Under the pieces are notes generated by a model that searched no databases, was not told the DNA's origin, and saw only the letters and a list, made by a program, of their open reading frames with translations. A program made the translations under genes and the position numbers. From positions 82,911-146,910 of the forward strand of contig JBAYJC010000003.1 in the NCBI GenBank assembly GCA_041665285.1: DNA of 64,000 nt. The letters are read 5' to 3'. Source of the DNA: JBAYJC01 sp041665285. GTDB lineage: Bacteria; Patescibacteriota; Patescibacteriia; 2-12-FULL-60-25. Shown here piece after piece: positions 8,387 through 17,000 of this stretch. The stretch's first letter is position 1. Each line of letters starts with the position of its first letter.

Positions 8387-9478
8387 ATGCGTACGGATCT
8401 GGTAGAAGCGCATCGTAACCGCGTACTCCGCATCCAGTTGCTTGCGCGAATTGGATTCAACAACGCTGAGATGGCGAGCCTGCTCTCGGTGACGCCCAAC
8501 ACCATCCGTCGCGATCGCAGGCGCGCGCAGATTCCCGAGTCTTCACGATCGCCAAAGCGGCAAGAGGCACACGCGCGACTCCTCTCCATGTATCCCGTGG
8601 CGTTTGCCTGGTACGCGGCCATGGAGCCGAGATACTACCAAACCAGCCGGAACATGGGGGAGATTTCCGCGGACGTGTGGCGTCGGGTGGGGCAATGGCT
8701 CCAGATCCAGCGCATCACGGAGATCCACGAGGTGCTCAAGTTCACTCGCCCGCTTGAAAGAGCCATGGCCGAGTGGCTCGCGGACCCGTACGGTCACCTG
8801 CTCGGACGCACGTTCCAGCTCTGTCCGCTCGCGTCTACGAATGTGAGCGCCTGCTGGCACACCCTTCTCGAAGCGGTTGCCACGGGAAAAGAGTCCACAC
8901 CGCAAGACCCGTATGACGCGTCCACGCGCTTCAAGATGCGCCTGACCCGGGAGGCGCTCAAGCGCCAACAGCTCCCCATCACGCACATGGTGCGCAGAGC
9001 TGTCGACAACGCGCTTGACGATCTCGGTGTGCACGGTCTCCTACTGCGCGAACTGTTCCTGCAGGAGCCGTGGCCCACGGAAGGACGTGAGGTTACGCCT
9101 ACGCACGAACGCGCTCTGGAGAAACTCCGCCAGTCGCGCCACGCTCCCATGTTGCGCATGCTCGCCATGCCTGTGGAGCAGATCGCACAGGAGCTCGCGA
9201 TCCAGGCGATCCAGAGCCCGCTCCACGACAGCGGCCCGGGAAGCTTCATCCTAAACCTGCCTGTGTCCGAGCTCTTGCTCAGCCGCACAACGCACTTCCA
9301 GCTCGACGAGGCAGGGCTCGCGATGGTCGGCCAGGTCTTTGTCCTCACAGAGGACGAGTTCCTCAACCTCCCGGGCATGGAGGAAAAGGAGCTTCTCGAG
9401 GTCAAGCACGCGCTTGGCCAATACGGCCTGCACTTCCGCATGGAGAACAACACTCCTCCCCCGGCCCCGACTCTCTAA
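8387..9478 (+). CDS. HTH DNA-binding protein with RNA polymerase alpha-CTD-like C-terminus
   Basis: The start (MRTDLVEAHRN) is placed 8 nt after AAGGAG. Residues ~14-47 form a helix-turn-helix (FNNAEMASLLSVTPNTIRRDRRR). The middle ~200 residues are helical and unrecognised. Residues ~293-352 (VSELLLSRTTHFQLDEAGL ... TEDEFLNLPGMEEKELLEV) match the helix pattern of the RNA polymerase alpha C-terminal domain, which binds UP-elements and activators. The arrangement suggests a transcription factor that mimics or competes with alpha-CTD; this is inference. The gene is GC-rich, with a TTGACG promoter element near 8314 and a strong ribosome site. Confidence 0.7.
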   Translation: MRTDLVEAHRNRVLRIQLLARIGFNNAEMASLLSVTPNTIRRDRRRAQIPESSRSPKRQEAHARLLSMYPVAFAWYAAMEPRYYQTSRNMGEISADVWRRVGQWLQIQRITEIHEVLKFTRPLERAMAEWLADPYGHLLGRTFQLCPLASTNVSACWHTLLEAVATGKESTPQDPYDASTRFKMRLTREALKRQQLPITHMVRRAVDNALDDLGVHGLLLRELFLQEPWPTEGREVTPTHERALEKLRQSRHAPMLRMLAMPVEQIAQELAIQAIQSPLHDSGPGSFILNLPVSELLLSRTTHFQLDEAGLAMVGQVFVLTEDEFLNLPGMEEKELLEVKHALGQYGLHFRMENNTPPPAPTL

Positions 9479-9494
9479 GGGGTCGATTTTTTTA

Positions 9495-9519
9495 CAAAAA
9501 AGAGACGCAGAGTGCGTCT
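9495..9519 (-). terminator. Terminator of the acetyltransferase gene
   Basis: On the minus strand AGACGC-actct-GCGTCT is followed by CTTTTTT. The T-run on the other side may also serve the convergent 8387-9478 gene. Confidence 0.75.
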
Positions 9520-10006
9520 ACAGCTTCAGAAGGTACATGTTCGTCTCGCGGAGCACGTACCCCATGGACTGGTAGAGCTTGTTGGCCTCCACACGCTTGG
9601 GGTTGGAGGTCAGCTCAAGCGCGGTCAGACGGAGCCGCTTCGCGTGACGGTGGAGGATCTCCATCAGCTTCCGCGCGATTCCGTAACCGCGGCACTCCTT
9701 GTCCACGACCACGTCCTCGATCGTCCCCTTGTCCCCGGACAGCTTCCAGAGCGGGATGAGCGATGCCATGCCCACGACGCGATCGCCGTTATCTGCATCG
9801 CAAGCGAGGATCACGACGGTCCCGGCGTCGATCTTTCTCCGGATCTCCCCAGAAGTGATCGTGACAGGCGGCACAACCTCATCTGTCCCAGCCTGCTTCA
9901 GCTCGGTGAGGAGCCTCCCCATGTCCTCTTCGACCCAGCTGTACGCGTCGCCGAAGCCACGCCCACGTCTGATTGACCCGTGCAACTGACAAAACTCGAT
10001 GTGCAT
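9518..10006 (-). CDS. GNAT-family N-acetyltransferase
   Basis: The 162-residue protein has the GNAT core: a beta-strand/VVVDKECRGYGIARKLM segment matching the acetyl-CoA-binding Q/RxxGxG/A motif (RGYGIA), then NPKRVEANKLYQSMGY near the C-terminus. It should transfer an acyl group from acetyl-CoA to an amine; the acceptor is unknown. A GGGGA stretch 8 nt before the ATG may be its ribosome site. Confidence 0.85.
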   Translation of the reverse strand: MHIEFCQLHGSIRRGRGFGDAYSWVEEDMGRLLTELKQAGTDEVVPPVTITSGEIRRKIDAGTVVILACDADNGDRVVGMASLIPLWKLSGDKGTIEDVVVDKECRGYGIARKLMEILHRHAKRLRLTALELTSNPKRVEANKLYQSMGYVLRETNMYLLKL

Positions 10007-10054
10007 ACACCAGTCCCCTTTCGCTGGAACAGAATAACAGGCTACTCGAAAAAG

Positions 10055-11047
10055 TCAATGCTTGGGGAACAGCTTCCGATATGCCCATTCCCATCGTGGC
10101 AAATCCCAAGTTCCTACAAAATCGACGAGCAAGCCTCCCCAACCGCGCTTGAAACGCGTGATGCCTTGCCATCGCGGTTTGAAATACGGGTCTTCCTCGT
10201 CCTCTGGATTACATCCCCAAAAATCATAAAAATGTCGGCCTTCGATCCTCGCCGCACGAATCGCTTCCCATTGAAGTGCATACGGCGCCATCACATTGCG
10301 ATGCGCTGACGAAGAAGCGCCGTGGAGATATGTCGCAGTGTCGCCAAATGCCATTTCCATATTTGCGGCAAGGACTTTTCCTTGAAACTCCGCAAGCCGC
10401 AAACGACAAAGCCCTGTCTTTGCGAGCACACGATACGTTTCTGCGAGATAGTTGCGTGAAAGCGGCCGAAATCCATCACGCTTAGCTGTCTCATCCATCA
10501 AATCTAAAAAGCACGCGAGATCCTCCTCACCAACGCCTTCGCGAACCGTGACCCCGTGCTTTTCTGCCACGCGAATGTTGTACCGCGTTTTCGGATGCAT
10601 GTCCGCGAGCAACTCCTCTTCTGTTCGCTGAAGGTCAAGGACAAGCGTGGTCGCAGGATTGAATGCATGCGTGCGGATGAGACCCATACCTGACAGGTCA
10701 GCCCGACCGACCATCACCGGCTCCATGCGTACGAACAACGCGCGACCTTTCAAACGGCCGTCATGCTGAGCTTGTAGAAGCATCTTCGACAGTCCCTCCT
10801 TTTGCTCCTCGACCGTCTCCGTCGCAAACACCGGACCACGTGACGCAAACCAATACCCCACGCCAAAACGCCCCGGCTGACGGATGAATTGTGCGGCAAC
10901 AATGTCTCGCATCCCCAGACGCCTCACCTCTTTTCCTTGGCCGCGCTGAAACTCGCCCCAGGCCCATGACTGGGTAAACTGGGCGAACTTTTGCGCAGAA
11001 ACAAATGCATCCCAATCGTGTTCGTTTTGAATCTCCGTGAGGGTCAT
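10055..11047 (-). CDS. FemAB/FemX-like aminoacyl or peptidoglycan bridge ligase
   Basis: The start (MTLTEIQNEHDW) is chosen because a -10-like TATCTT/TATAGA lies just upstream, implying a short or absent leader; an upstream ATG would overlap the promoter. The ~330-residue product has the FemAB double-GNAT style: FTQSWAWGEFQRGQGKEV near the N-terminus, MHPKTRYNIRVAEKHGV in the middle, and YALQWEAIRAARIEGRHFYDFWG near the C-terminus. Family members add amino acids from aminoacyl-tRNA to lipid II precursors. It may modify cell-wall peptides here. It is divergent from the 11147 gene. Confidence 0.85.
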   Translation of the reverse strand: MTLTEIQNEHDWDAFVSAQKFAQFTQSWAWGEFQRGQGKEVRRLGMRDIVAAQFIRQPGRFGVGYWFASRGPVFATETVEEQKEGLSKMLLQAQHDGRLKGRALFVRMEPVMVGRADLSGMGLIRTHAFNPATTLVLDLQRTEEELLADMHPKTRYNIRVAEKHGVTVREGVGEEDLACFLDLMDETAKRDGFRPLSRNYLAETYRVLAKTGLCRLRLAEFQGKVLAANMEMAFGDTATYLHGASSSAHRNVMAPYALQWEAIRAARIEGRHFYDFWGCNPEDEEDPYFKPRWQGITRFKRGWGGLLVDFVGTWDLPRWEWAYRKLFPKH

Positions 11048-11146
11048 ACGATCTCTATAAGATAGCACATCCTCAAAACTATCCACCACCTACCTTTAGA
11101 TTACCTGGATCCTTCTAGGATGTGATACACTTGTTTCAACAATCCT

Positions 11147-11827
11147 ATGTCACTCTCTTGGCCTTTTGTCCTTCTCCTTTGCGGACTCTTTGTGCTGGTC
11201 ATCACGCTGTTTGTGCTCAATGTCTCGAATAAGCGAAAGATGTTTCAACCCCAACCTGCAAAAACCCCGCATCCAGAGCGTCGATCTATGACCATGTCTC
11301 ACTTTACTCAACAATCGCAGACCTATCTTGCTGAGCTCTTTCAACAATCGCATTTTGACACACATCACACGCAAGAGTTTGGTCCCATCGTGGAGCCGGT
11401 TGTACTGAGTGGCGTTTCCTATCACCCCTATTTTTTCAAACCACTCACAGGCTACAAGCCAACAAGTACATCCAGGACCTTTGTAAAATACACGTTCTTT
11501 CTTCTCAAACCACCTGAGGATCTTAAACAGCGTTTCATCGAGGAAGTGGAAAAACAACGCGCAGGGCAAGCCTTTGATGAACAGGTAATCGGCGATTATT
11601 ACGTCCCTGTATTTCCTGGAGCTAGCGACTTTCAAGCGTTAACAGACGACCTTACGGTTTTGTTACAGACGCAACTCTTTCCAGCAAAAGGATATCAATT
11701 CGCCTTTCATCTTTGCTGTCCCACAGCTGATCATGATTTTGCCATTGTATTTCTCGAAATGAAATCCGTGTCTCAAACAATCCAAGATCTTCCAGATGGA
11801 ACCCTGTTTGAAAAATCGTTTTCCTAA
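11147..11827 (+). CDS. Hypothetical membrane-anchored protein
   Basis: The 226-residue protein has one N-terminal membrane segment (WPFVLLLCGLFVLVITLFVLNV) and a soluble domain of unknown fold with FLLKPPEDLKQRF and a C-terminal FAIVFLEMKSVSQTI. I do not recognise the family. It is followed 4 nt later by a MazG-like gene, so the two probably share a transcript. Confidence 0.7.
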   Translation: MSLSWPFVLLLCGLFVLVITLFVLNVSNKRKMFQPQPAKTPHPERRSMTMSHFTQQSQTYLAELFQQSHFDTHHTQEFGPIVEPVVLSGVSYHPYFFKPLTGYKPTSTSRTFVKYTFFLLKPPEDLKQRFIEEVEKQRAGQAFDEQVIGDYYVPVFPGASDFQALTDDLTVLLQTQLFPAKGYQFAFHLCCPTADHDFAIVFLEMKSVSQTIQDLPDGTLFEKSFS

Positions 11828-11831
11828 CCCT

Positions 11832-12149
11832 ATGCAACTCACAGAACTACAAGACCAGGCCGCTACAGTCTTTCTCAACAACCTCAAACGCGACAACATC
11901 GAACAAACCAACGACTACCTTGTCATGAAGCTATCTGAAGAGCTTGGCGAATTCGTCCAATCTTATCTCGTGCATGCCAAGCGCTGTCGCCCAGAAAAAT
12001 ATCTGCCAGAAGAAGAATCCAAGCGCGAACTATCCAAAGAACTCGCAGACGTGCTCGGTATTGCGCTCGTGATCGCGAAAACCATGGAGATCGACGTGGA
12101 AGAGGCGCTAGTCAAAAAATGGATCACGCGGGAATGGCTGAAGAAATAA
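11832..12149 (+). CDS. MazG-like nucleotide pyrophosphohydrolase domain protein
   Basis: This 105-residue all-helical protein shows the MazG/dUTPase-type metal motif: EELGEF (SEELGEFVQSYL) and the downstream ExxD in KELADVLGIALVIAK. Such proteins hydrolyse (d)NTPs to monophosphates and pyrophosphate. Start at the ATG of MQLTELQDQAA; an upstream in-frame ATG would overlap the preceding gene. Confidence 0.75.
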   Translation: MQLTELQDQAATVFLNNLKRDNIEQTNDYLVMKLSEELGEFVQSYLVHAKRCRPEKYLPEEESKRELSKELADVLGIALVIAKTMEIDVEEALVKKWITREWLKK

Positions 12150-12159
12150 AATAAGCGCA

Positions 12160-12597
12160 CTACGCACCGATCTTGATTCGAAGCAGGCGCATGCGCTTCC
12201 AGAAGGTCAGTCGTGGATCATCGTCGAGTAGCTCCACGCCTGTGAGGATGTGAGAAAGGGCGGACAGGATGTCCTTGGGCATGAACATGCGCCCGCAGAA
12301 GCGCATGGGTTTGCCGTCGTCATCCGTGTGGCGCCAGGTCAACTCCACGAGTGGATGGAAAAAGCGCCAGTTGCCGCGAGATTGCACGCGCAGATCCGCC
12401 GCATGTCCCACGAACGAGATGCGCGCGTCTTTTTCCGTGTACGTCCGCAGGTCGTGCGCAAAGGCATCGCCTTCGGCCAGCACGTCGCGCAGAAGCGGCA
12501 CGGACGTCCACCCGGACGCATCGCGAAAGCGCACGCGTGTGGGATCCACGACCTCTACCTCTGCCCCGGGTTCCAGGCGATTCAACACCAAAGCCAT
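12160..12597 (-). CDS. Hypothetical protein, 145 residues
   Basis: A perfect AAGGAGG lies 5 nt before the ATG. The soluble, charged product has VEVVDPTRVRFRDASGWTSVPLL and a C-terminal TFWKRMRLLRIKIG. No family recognised. Divergent from the 12712 lipoprotein gene; both are GC-rich and the promoters lie back to back in a 114-bp gap. Confidence 0.7.
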   Translation of the reverse strand: MALVLNRLEPGAEVEVVDPTRVRFRDASGWTSVPLLRDVLAEGDAFAHDLRTYTEKDARISFVGHAADLRVQSRGNWRFFHPLVELTWRHTDDDGKPMRFCGRMFMPKDILSALSHILTGVELLDDDPRLTFWKRMRLLRIKIGA

Positions 12598-12650
12598 GGC
12601 GGCCTCCTTGCGAACACACAGTGACAGAGGACAAAACGCGGGTCAAGCGG

Positions 12651-12679
12651 TTGACAGAACCGCTTATTTGTAGTAAAAA
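12651..12679 (+). promoter_or_regulatory. Promoter for the 12712-13632 lipoprotein
   Basis: TTGACA, 17 nt, TAAAAA, about 32 nt upstream of the ATG. The first bases, TTGACAGAACC, recur at 14281 just before the left guide array. Confidence 0.7.
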
Positions 12680-12711
12680 CTCCTTACTCAAGGTGAGTAG
12701 AAAGAGGCAAC

Positions 12712-13632
12712 ATGCACCACAAGATCGTTAGCATGCTCGCTCTCGCATCCCTCAGTTCCTGCCTGGTGTCCCAGATGCCGCCCACGTCCGAGCCCAACGT
12801 ACGACCGCGCGACTCCGGACTACCGCCCGCGGACGTCGGACAGCCCGTGCACCAGGACTCTGGCGTGGCGGTCAGAGACTCCGGAGCCTTGCCCCGTGAC
12901 ACGGGCGCAGACACGGACTCGGGCGCCCCAGACACGCGGATCGAGTCGCACGACTCCGGACTCCTGCCCGCGGACGCCGAGACCTTTGTGCCCGGCGAAG
13001 TGGTGAGCGCGCACTGGGAGCCCAACGGGTTCGGCAACCGGGAAGGGTTCTACTACATCGCGCGCGACCACAAGCGGTACGCGTTCCCCGGGAACTGGAC
13101 GTTCCTGGCAGAGCAGACGCTCCTGTCGTGGTACATGACCACGAGGCACGTGCGCAGGGTGGACTTCGAGAGCCTGCGCTCGGTCCAGATCGGCGGCTAC
13201 GTGACCTTCCGGCCCGGCACCTTCCTCGTGAGGATCACTGCGGACCCCAAGTTCTACGCCGTGACCCGGCCGAACGTGCTCCACTGGATCACGACCGATG
13301 CGCTGGCCTTTGCGCTGTACGGCTACTGGTGGCAGAACCGGGTGATCAACGTGCCGGACGGATTCTTCGCGAACTACACCACGGGCACGCCCGTGACCAC
13401 GCCCGTGCACCCGGACGGCACGGTCGTGAACTACTCGAGCGGAAGCCCGAACTGGTGGCAAAACGTGTACGTGATCGAAAACGGCACGCGGCGCCCCTTC
13501 ACGAGCGCCGAAGCGTTCAACGCCAACCGTTTCAACCACGGCATGGCGCCGTACACCACCATCCAGTACCCGAACGGCCGACCCATCACCGGATACGAGT
13601 ACGAGCTCGCAGAGCCCATCGTGATCCGCTGA
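12712..13632 (+). CDS. Lipoprotein with Asp/Ser-rich stalk and Patescibacteria-type YYIA/KRYxFP surface domain
   Basis: The signal peptide ends in a lipobox (LSSC, Cys near residue 17). Residues ~25-100 are a stalk of DSG/DTG/DSGLLPAD repeats. The globular part (residues ~105-306) contains FYYIARDHKRYAFPG, IGGYVTFRPGTFLVRITAD, KFYAVTRPNVLHWIT, ALYGYWWQNRVINVPDGFFANY and VIENGTRRPFTSAEAF. From memory, this set of motifs (KRYvFPn..., VTYRPGtkmVKI, vPDaFFtnY) is frequent in exported Patescibacteria proteins; role unknown, probably cell-envelope. GAGG precedes the ATG by 4 nt. High GC. Confidence 0.8.
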   Translation: MHHKIVSMLALASLSSCLVSQMPPTSEPNVRPRDSGLPPADVGQPVHQDSGVAVRDSGALPRDTGADTDSGAPDTRIESHDSGLLPADAETFVPGEVVSAHWEPNGFGNREGFYYIARDHKRYAFPGNWTFLAEQTLLSWYMTTRHVRRVDFESLRSVQIGGYVTFRPGTFLVRITADPKFYAVTRPNVLHWITTDALAFALYGYWWQNRVINVPDGFFANYTTGTPVTTPVHPDGTVVNYSSGSPNWWQNVYVIENGTRRPFTSAEAFNANRFNHGMAPYTTIQYPNGRPITGYEYELAEPIVIR

Positions 13633-13648
13633 CCAACCTGAACCCAGT

Positions 13649-13681
13649 CGTGACCCTTGTCACGGCTGATTTTTTTTATTT
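13649..13681 (+). terminator. Terminator of the 12712-13632 lipoprotein
   Basis: CGTGAC-cctt-GTCACG stem, gctga, then eight T. Confidence 0.8.
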
Positions 13682-14236
13682 CTTCCCCAAAATCTTCAGT
13701 GCCTCTCGTACACGATCTGATGTTCCCTTTGTCGTGACGGCAAGCATTTTCACCGCATCCCTCGCATGTGCAAGCGGATAGCCAAGAGCTTGCAAGGCCT
13801 GGATCACCTCCGCGTCCTCCCCGCTTGCCTCTGCAGACTCAACGAGCTGGCCTTTGAGTTCGAGAATGATTTTCTGTGCGGTTTTCTTCCCCACGCCTGG
13901 TACGCTTGTCATACCCTCCAAATCTCCAGACATGATGGCCTTGCGCACAATATCCGCCGGGCCGATGGACAGCACAGCCATCGCGACTTTTGGCCCCACA
14001 CCATCCACGTTCAAGAGACGTTGAAAAAGCACCTGATCGTCCGCCGCGAGAAAGCCGTAGAGATCGTGAAGATCTTCGCGGATGTGATCATGAATATACA
14101 CAAACGCCTCCTTCCCCACATGCACAGACGACAAAATCGATGGAGGCGCAATGACTTTATAACCAACTCCTGCGACTTCCAGTACAAAAAAAGTCGCGCC
14201 AACATCCAGCACCATGCCACGAAGAGAAGCAATCAT
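13676..14236 (-). CDS. ruvA: Holliday junction branch migration protein RuvA
   Basis: 186 residues, normal family length. The N-terminal OB domain (MIASLRGMVLDVGATFFVLEV), the two helix-hairpin-helix motifs (LLNVDGVGPKVAMAVL and MTSVPGVGKKTAQKIILELKG) and the C-terminal domain III (IQALQALGYPLAHARDAV) are all present. RuvA tetramers bind four-way junctions and recruit RuvB. ruvC lies 14 kb away in this window rather than adjacent. No Shine-Dalgarno; a -10-like TACACT lies upstream. Confidence 0.96.
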   Translation of the reverse strand: MIASLRGMVLDVGATFFVLEVAGVGYKVIAPPSILSSVHVGKEAFVYIHDHIREDLHDLYGFLAADDQVLFQRLLNVDGVGPKVAMAVLSIGPADIVRKAIMSGDLEGMTSVPGVGKKTAQKIILELKGQLVESAEASGEDAEVIQALQALGYPLAHARDAVKMLAVTTKGTSDRVREALKILGKK

Positions 14237-14280
14237 ATTTGAGCACAGTGTACGAGACGATCATGGGATAGGCAAAACGC

Positions 14281-14309
14281 TTGACAGAACCCCCTGACCG
14301 TGTTGAGCT
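14281..14309 (+). promoter_or_regulatory. Candidate promoter for the left guide array
   Basis: TTGACA followed 17 nt later by TGAGCT, a weak -10. It is the best match upstream of the first array unit at 14319 and shares TTGACAGAACC with the promoter at 12651. Confidence 0.4.
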
Positions 14310-14318
14310 TTGCCCACT

Positions 14319-15149
14319 CGGGATGACTGAAGGTCCGTCGTCATAAGACTACAGCCAAAACGTCATCCCGATCCCCTTTGGGCGACTAATTAGAAAACGT
14401 CATCTGACTGATACGTCTACGTCGCCCGTCACCTTCGCGAGGACTCAAAAAGAGCTGTCGAAAGACTAGCCTTCACCTGTCCTCGCGCCTCTTTCCCTCT
14501 GGTGATCGCAAGATGACCGCGGAAAAAGAGGAGCTACTTAGGTCCGTGTGCCTAAGGCTGCATCGATTGCGTCGCCCCTCCTCATCTCGGGATGACTGAA
14601 CCGTGTCTGTCGCAAGACTCTCGTTTCCACGTCATCCAGCTCCTTTCTCCATAGGCGACTCATACCTGGTTGTCACAAGACTCATTAGCGAGCGTCGCCT
14701 ATCTAACCTCGCGAGGACTCTCAAGACGCTGTCGAAAGACTGCGAACTGTATGTCCTCGCGCCTCTTTTCCTCTTTTGATGGCTATCAAAACGGGAAAAG
14801 GGGTGACTGTGTATATGGTGTCAAAGCCTTTAGGTCAGCTGTCATCCCCGCAATTTGGAAGGCGACTACATCTCGATTGTCACCAGACTCGAGGTTGACT
14901 GTCGGCCCTCCTCCAATCTTGGAGCGACTAGCCTCGCTTTGTGGAAACACTCAATGGGACGCGTCGCTACAATTCGTTCGTGATGACTGCACATGACTTG
15001 TCGAAAGACTAGGTTACGGGCGTCATCCAGCTCCTTTTTCCGTAGGCGACTCGTAGATGGTTGTCGTAAGACTCATCAGCGAACGTCGCCTATCTAACCT
15101 TCGCGAGGACTTCAGAGCAACCGTCGAAAGACTGTCCGCGGAATGTCCT
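14319..15149 (+). repeat. Left dual-guide stem-loop array, 13 units (TIGR-like / bridge-RNA-like)
   Basis: Each unit of about 48-58 bp reads: outer stem ending GAC, a T, 11 variable bases, an apical mini-hairpin (typically GTC-GAAA-GAC), a T, 11 variable bases, GTC and the complementary outer stem. Units start at 14319, 14380, 14436, 14528, 14588, 14651, 14710, 14800, 14857, 14921, 14981, 15042 and 15102. Example: CGCGAGGAC, T, CTCAAGACGCT, GTCGAAAGAC, T, GCGAACTGTAT, GTCCTCGCG at 14710-14761. Several outer stem families recur in fixed order; guide-free hairpins at 14488-14532 and 14762-14800 separate blocks. Stems stay paired despite base changes, for example GTG-GAAA-CAC at unit 10. The array is probably transcribed rightward and ends at a terminator. 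The last unit has lost the end of its closing stem. Confidence 0.85.
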
Positions 15150-15160
15150 CCCTCTATCCC

Positions 15161-15186
15161 GCGCCTCAACAAGGCGTTTTTTATTT
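15161..15186 (+). terminator. Terminator of the left guide array
   Basis: CGCCT-caaca-AGGCG followed by TTTTTTATTT, directly after the last unit. It argues that the array is transcribed left to right as a unit separate from the gene. Confidence 0.8.
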
Positions 15187-15197
15187 GCCCCCTCCTC

Positions 15198-15226
15198 TTG
15201 ACAGATACACTGCTTTTTGGTTACCT
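15198..15226 (+). promoter_or_regulatory. Promoter and leader of the Tas-like gene
   Basis: TTGACA, 17 nt, TTACCT. The leader contains a CCCCG...CGGGG hairpin at 15261-15279, and GAGGTGA ends 3 nt before the ATG at 15306. Confidence 0.5.
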
Positions 15227-15305
15227 ACTGCTTCGCTTTGGCACATGCCTCAAGCGAATGCCCCGGGATTCCCTCGGGGTACCTGTCACAGACATGAGGT
15301 GAGTC

Positions 15306-16946
15306 ATGGAATGCTCGATCAGCCACGCGCCCAAGGGCACTACGTTCGTCATCATCAACAAGGTCAGCGAGCTGGACGGCAAGACCTCAACCGAGGTGCT
15401 CCGCTTCCGGATCGGCAAGGACATGCTCCGCGTGCCCAAGGCCAATGCCAAGAAGAAGGACAAGCTCGCGTTCGTCGCGACGCTCAAGCCCGGCGACCGG
15501 GTGTTCATGGAGATGGGCGGCGCGGGCGACCGCGTGGCCCTGGCCGCGACCGCGTTCGGCGCCCAGGTCTTCCGCGTCCCGAACTTCCAGCTCGGAAGGG
15601 AGGACGTGGCCAAGATCTGCGCGCAGTACAGCGCCGAGGTCAAGATGGAGCGGGCCCACGGCGACGAGACGAGCGAGGAGCTGACCCAGCGCAAGGCGCG
15701 GGCCATGGCCCTCCTCCTCCTCGGCGAGCACGAGCCCGGGCGATTCTACGCCACGGAGAACCGAGACGTGTCGGTCCTCCAGATCGGCTACGAGTACCGC
15801 GCGTACCGGAGGATGCAGAAGTCCTACCAGCGCGCGCTCCTCGGGCTCATGGCCGCGTACCGTGACATGGCGTTCATCGTGATCGCCAAGCAGAGGCAGA
15901 CGCTCGCCAAGGCCCTGGACGACAAGGCCGTGTACAACGAGGTGTTGGACATGGCCGTGCGCGACATGCTCGGCGGGGACATCAGCGAGACGGACATCAA
16001 GGACTTCAAGGCCCTGGTCGGCCAGAAGTTCGGGGATGCGATCCCCAACCTCGCGAGCAAGGAGGGCATGAAGATCTTCGTGCAGGTGCTCATGGACTCG
16101 GACCCCACGTCCGCCACCGCGATCCGGCGCATGAAGGAGCAGGCGAAGAAGATCAAGAAGCTGCTCGAGCCCGGCAAGGTGCGGGTCCCCGGCACGAAAA
16201 AGTTCGAGGCCGTGCCCGGACACTTCCTGTACGAGCAGGTCTTCTCCAAGATCCCCGGCATCGGGCACATCACCGCCGCCCGCTTCATCCGGCAGATCTC
16301 GGACATCCGGTCGTTCAAGGACGCAGGGCACCTCAAGGCCTTCGCCGGGTACCACCAGTTCCCGGATGGCTCGCGCGCGCGCCGCGTGAAGGGCAAGGCC
16401 TCCAACTGGTCCCCGGACCTGAAGCAGGCCGTGTACCAGTTCACGGTCGCGACGGTCAAGCTCCCGGACAGCCCGTGGCGCTTCAAGCTCGACTGCCGCA
16501 AGGCGTACGAGCTCTGGAAGCTCCTCCGCGAGCGCCAGGAGGAGGCGCTGAAGCTCGGCGTGACCGCGGTGATCATGCCCACGGAGTACGCGACCAAGGT
16601 CGTGAACTGCGCCTACGACTTCGCCCCCACGGACTACCTCAAGCTCGGCGACCACGTGCAAAGCCTGCGCAAGCTGGCCGGCATGGACGCCAAGGACGAC
16701 GAGGAGGAGGACGAGAAGAGCGAGGACGACGAGGAGGAGGACGAGGAGGAGACCGTGGTCGTCAAGGACCCGGTGCTCGGCAAGCTCATCAAGGGCCTGA
16801 AGGGCCGGGCCCACCAGCGGGGCCTGCGCTGGCTCGGCCAGCAGTTGCTCGTCCACGTCTTCTGGGAGTGGCGCGTGGCCATCGGCCTCTCCGGCCGGCC
16901 CCAGCACCAGGCCGCGGGCATGAGCCCCACCTACCGCGCGGAGTAG
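15306..16946 (+). CDS. Tas-like protein (IS110/Nop-related RNA-guided protein) between two guide arrays
   Basis: 546 residues. Residues ~310-385 (IPGIGHITAARFIRQISDIRSFKDAGHLKAFAGY ...) match the C-terminal domain of IS110-type transposases (Transposase_20), which is related to the Nop domain of box C/D snoRNP proteins and of TIGR-associated (Tas) proteins. Residues ~150-300 are helical, as expected for the preceding coiled-coil. The N-terminal ~140 residues resemble the IS110 RuvC-like fold: GDRVFMEMGG keeps the glutamate (E69), but the first aspartate position reads VIINK (N18) and the paired DxxD region reads TQRKARAMA, so the nuclease site looks degenerate. An acidic tract (461-482) and a basic tail are unusual. 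No inverted repeats or target duplication flank it. Function inferred: binds dual-guide RNAs from the flanking arrays. Strong GAGGTGA ribosome site; very GC-rich. Confidence 0.75.
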   Translation: MECSISHAPKGTTFVIINKVSELDGKTSTEVLRFRIGKDMLRVPKANAKKKDKLAFVATLKPGDRVFMEMGGAGDRVALAATAFGAQVFRVPNFQLGREDVAKICAQYSAEVKMERAHGDETSEELTQRKARAMALLLLGEHEPGRFYATENRDVSVLQIGYEYRAYRRMQKSYQRALLGLMAAYRDMAFIVIAKQRQTLAKALDDKAVYNEVLDMAVRDMLGGDISETDIKDFKALVGQKFGDAIPNLASKEGMKIFVQVLMDSDPTSATAIRRMKEQAKKIKKLLEPGKVRVPGTKKFEAVPGHFLYEQVFSKIPGIGHITAARFIRQISDIRSFKDAGHLKAFAGYHQFPDGSRARRVKGKASNWSPDLKQAVYQFTVATVKLPDSPWRFKLDCRKAYELWKLLRERQEEALKLGVTAVIMPTEYATKVVNCAYDFAPTDYLKLGDHVQSLRKLAGMDAKDDEEEDEKSEDDEEEDEEETVVVKDPVLGKLIKGLKGRAHQRGLRWLGQQLLVHVFWEWRVAIGLSGRPQHQAAGMSPTYRAE

Positions 16947-17000
16947 CACCTTTCATCTACCAACCAGCATGCTCTGCGCCATGACTCATGTGCACAGGGC

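Noticed and set aside
13128..13781. 217-codon frame overlapping the 12712 lipoprotein
   Set aside because: Arg/Ala-rich out-of-frame shadow running into the terminator and ruvA.
15387..16949. 520-codon minus-strand frame opposite the Tas-like gene
   Set aside because: Leu/Val/Arg-rich shadow with no ribosome site; the plus strand has recognisable IS110/Nop motifs.
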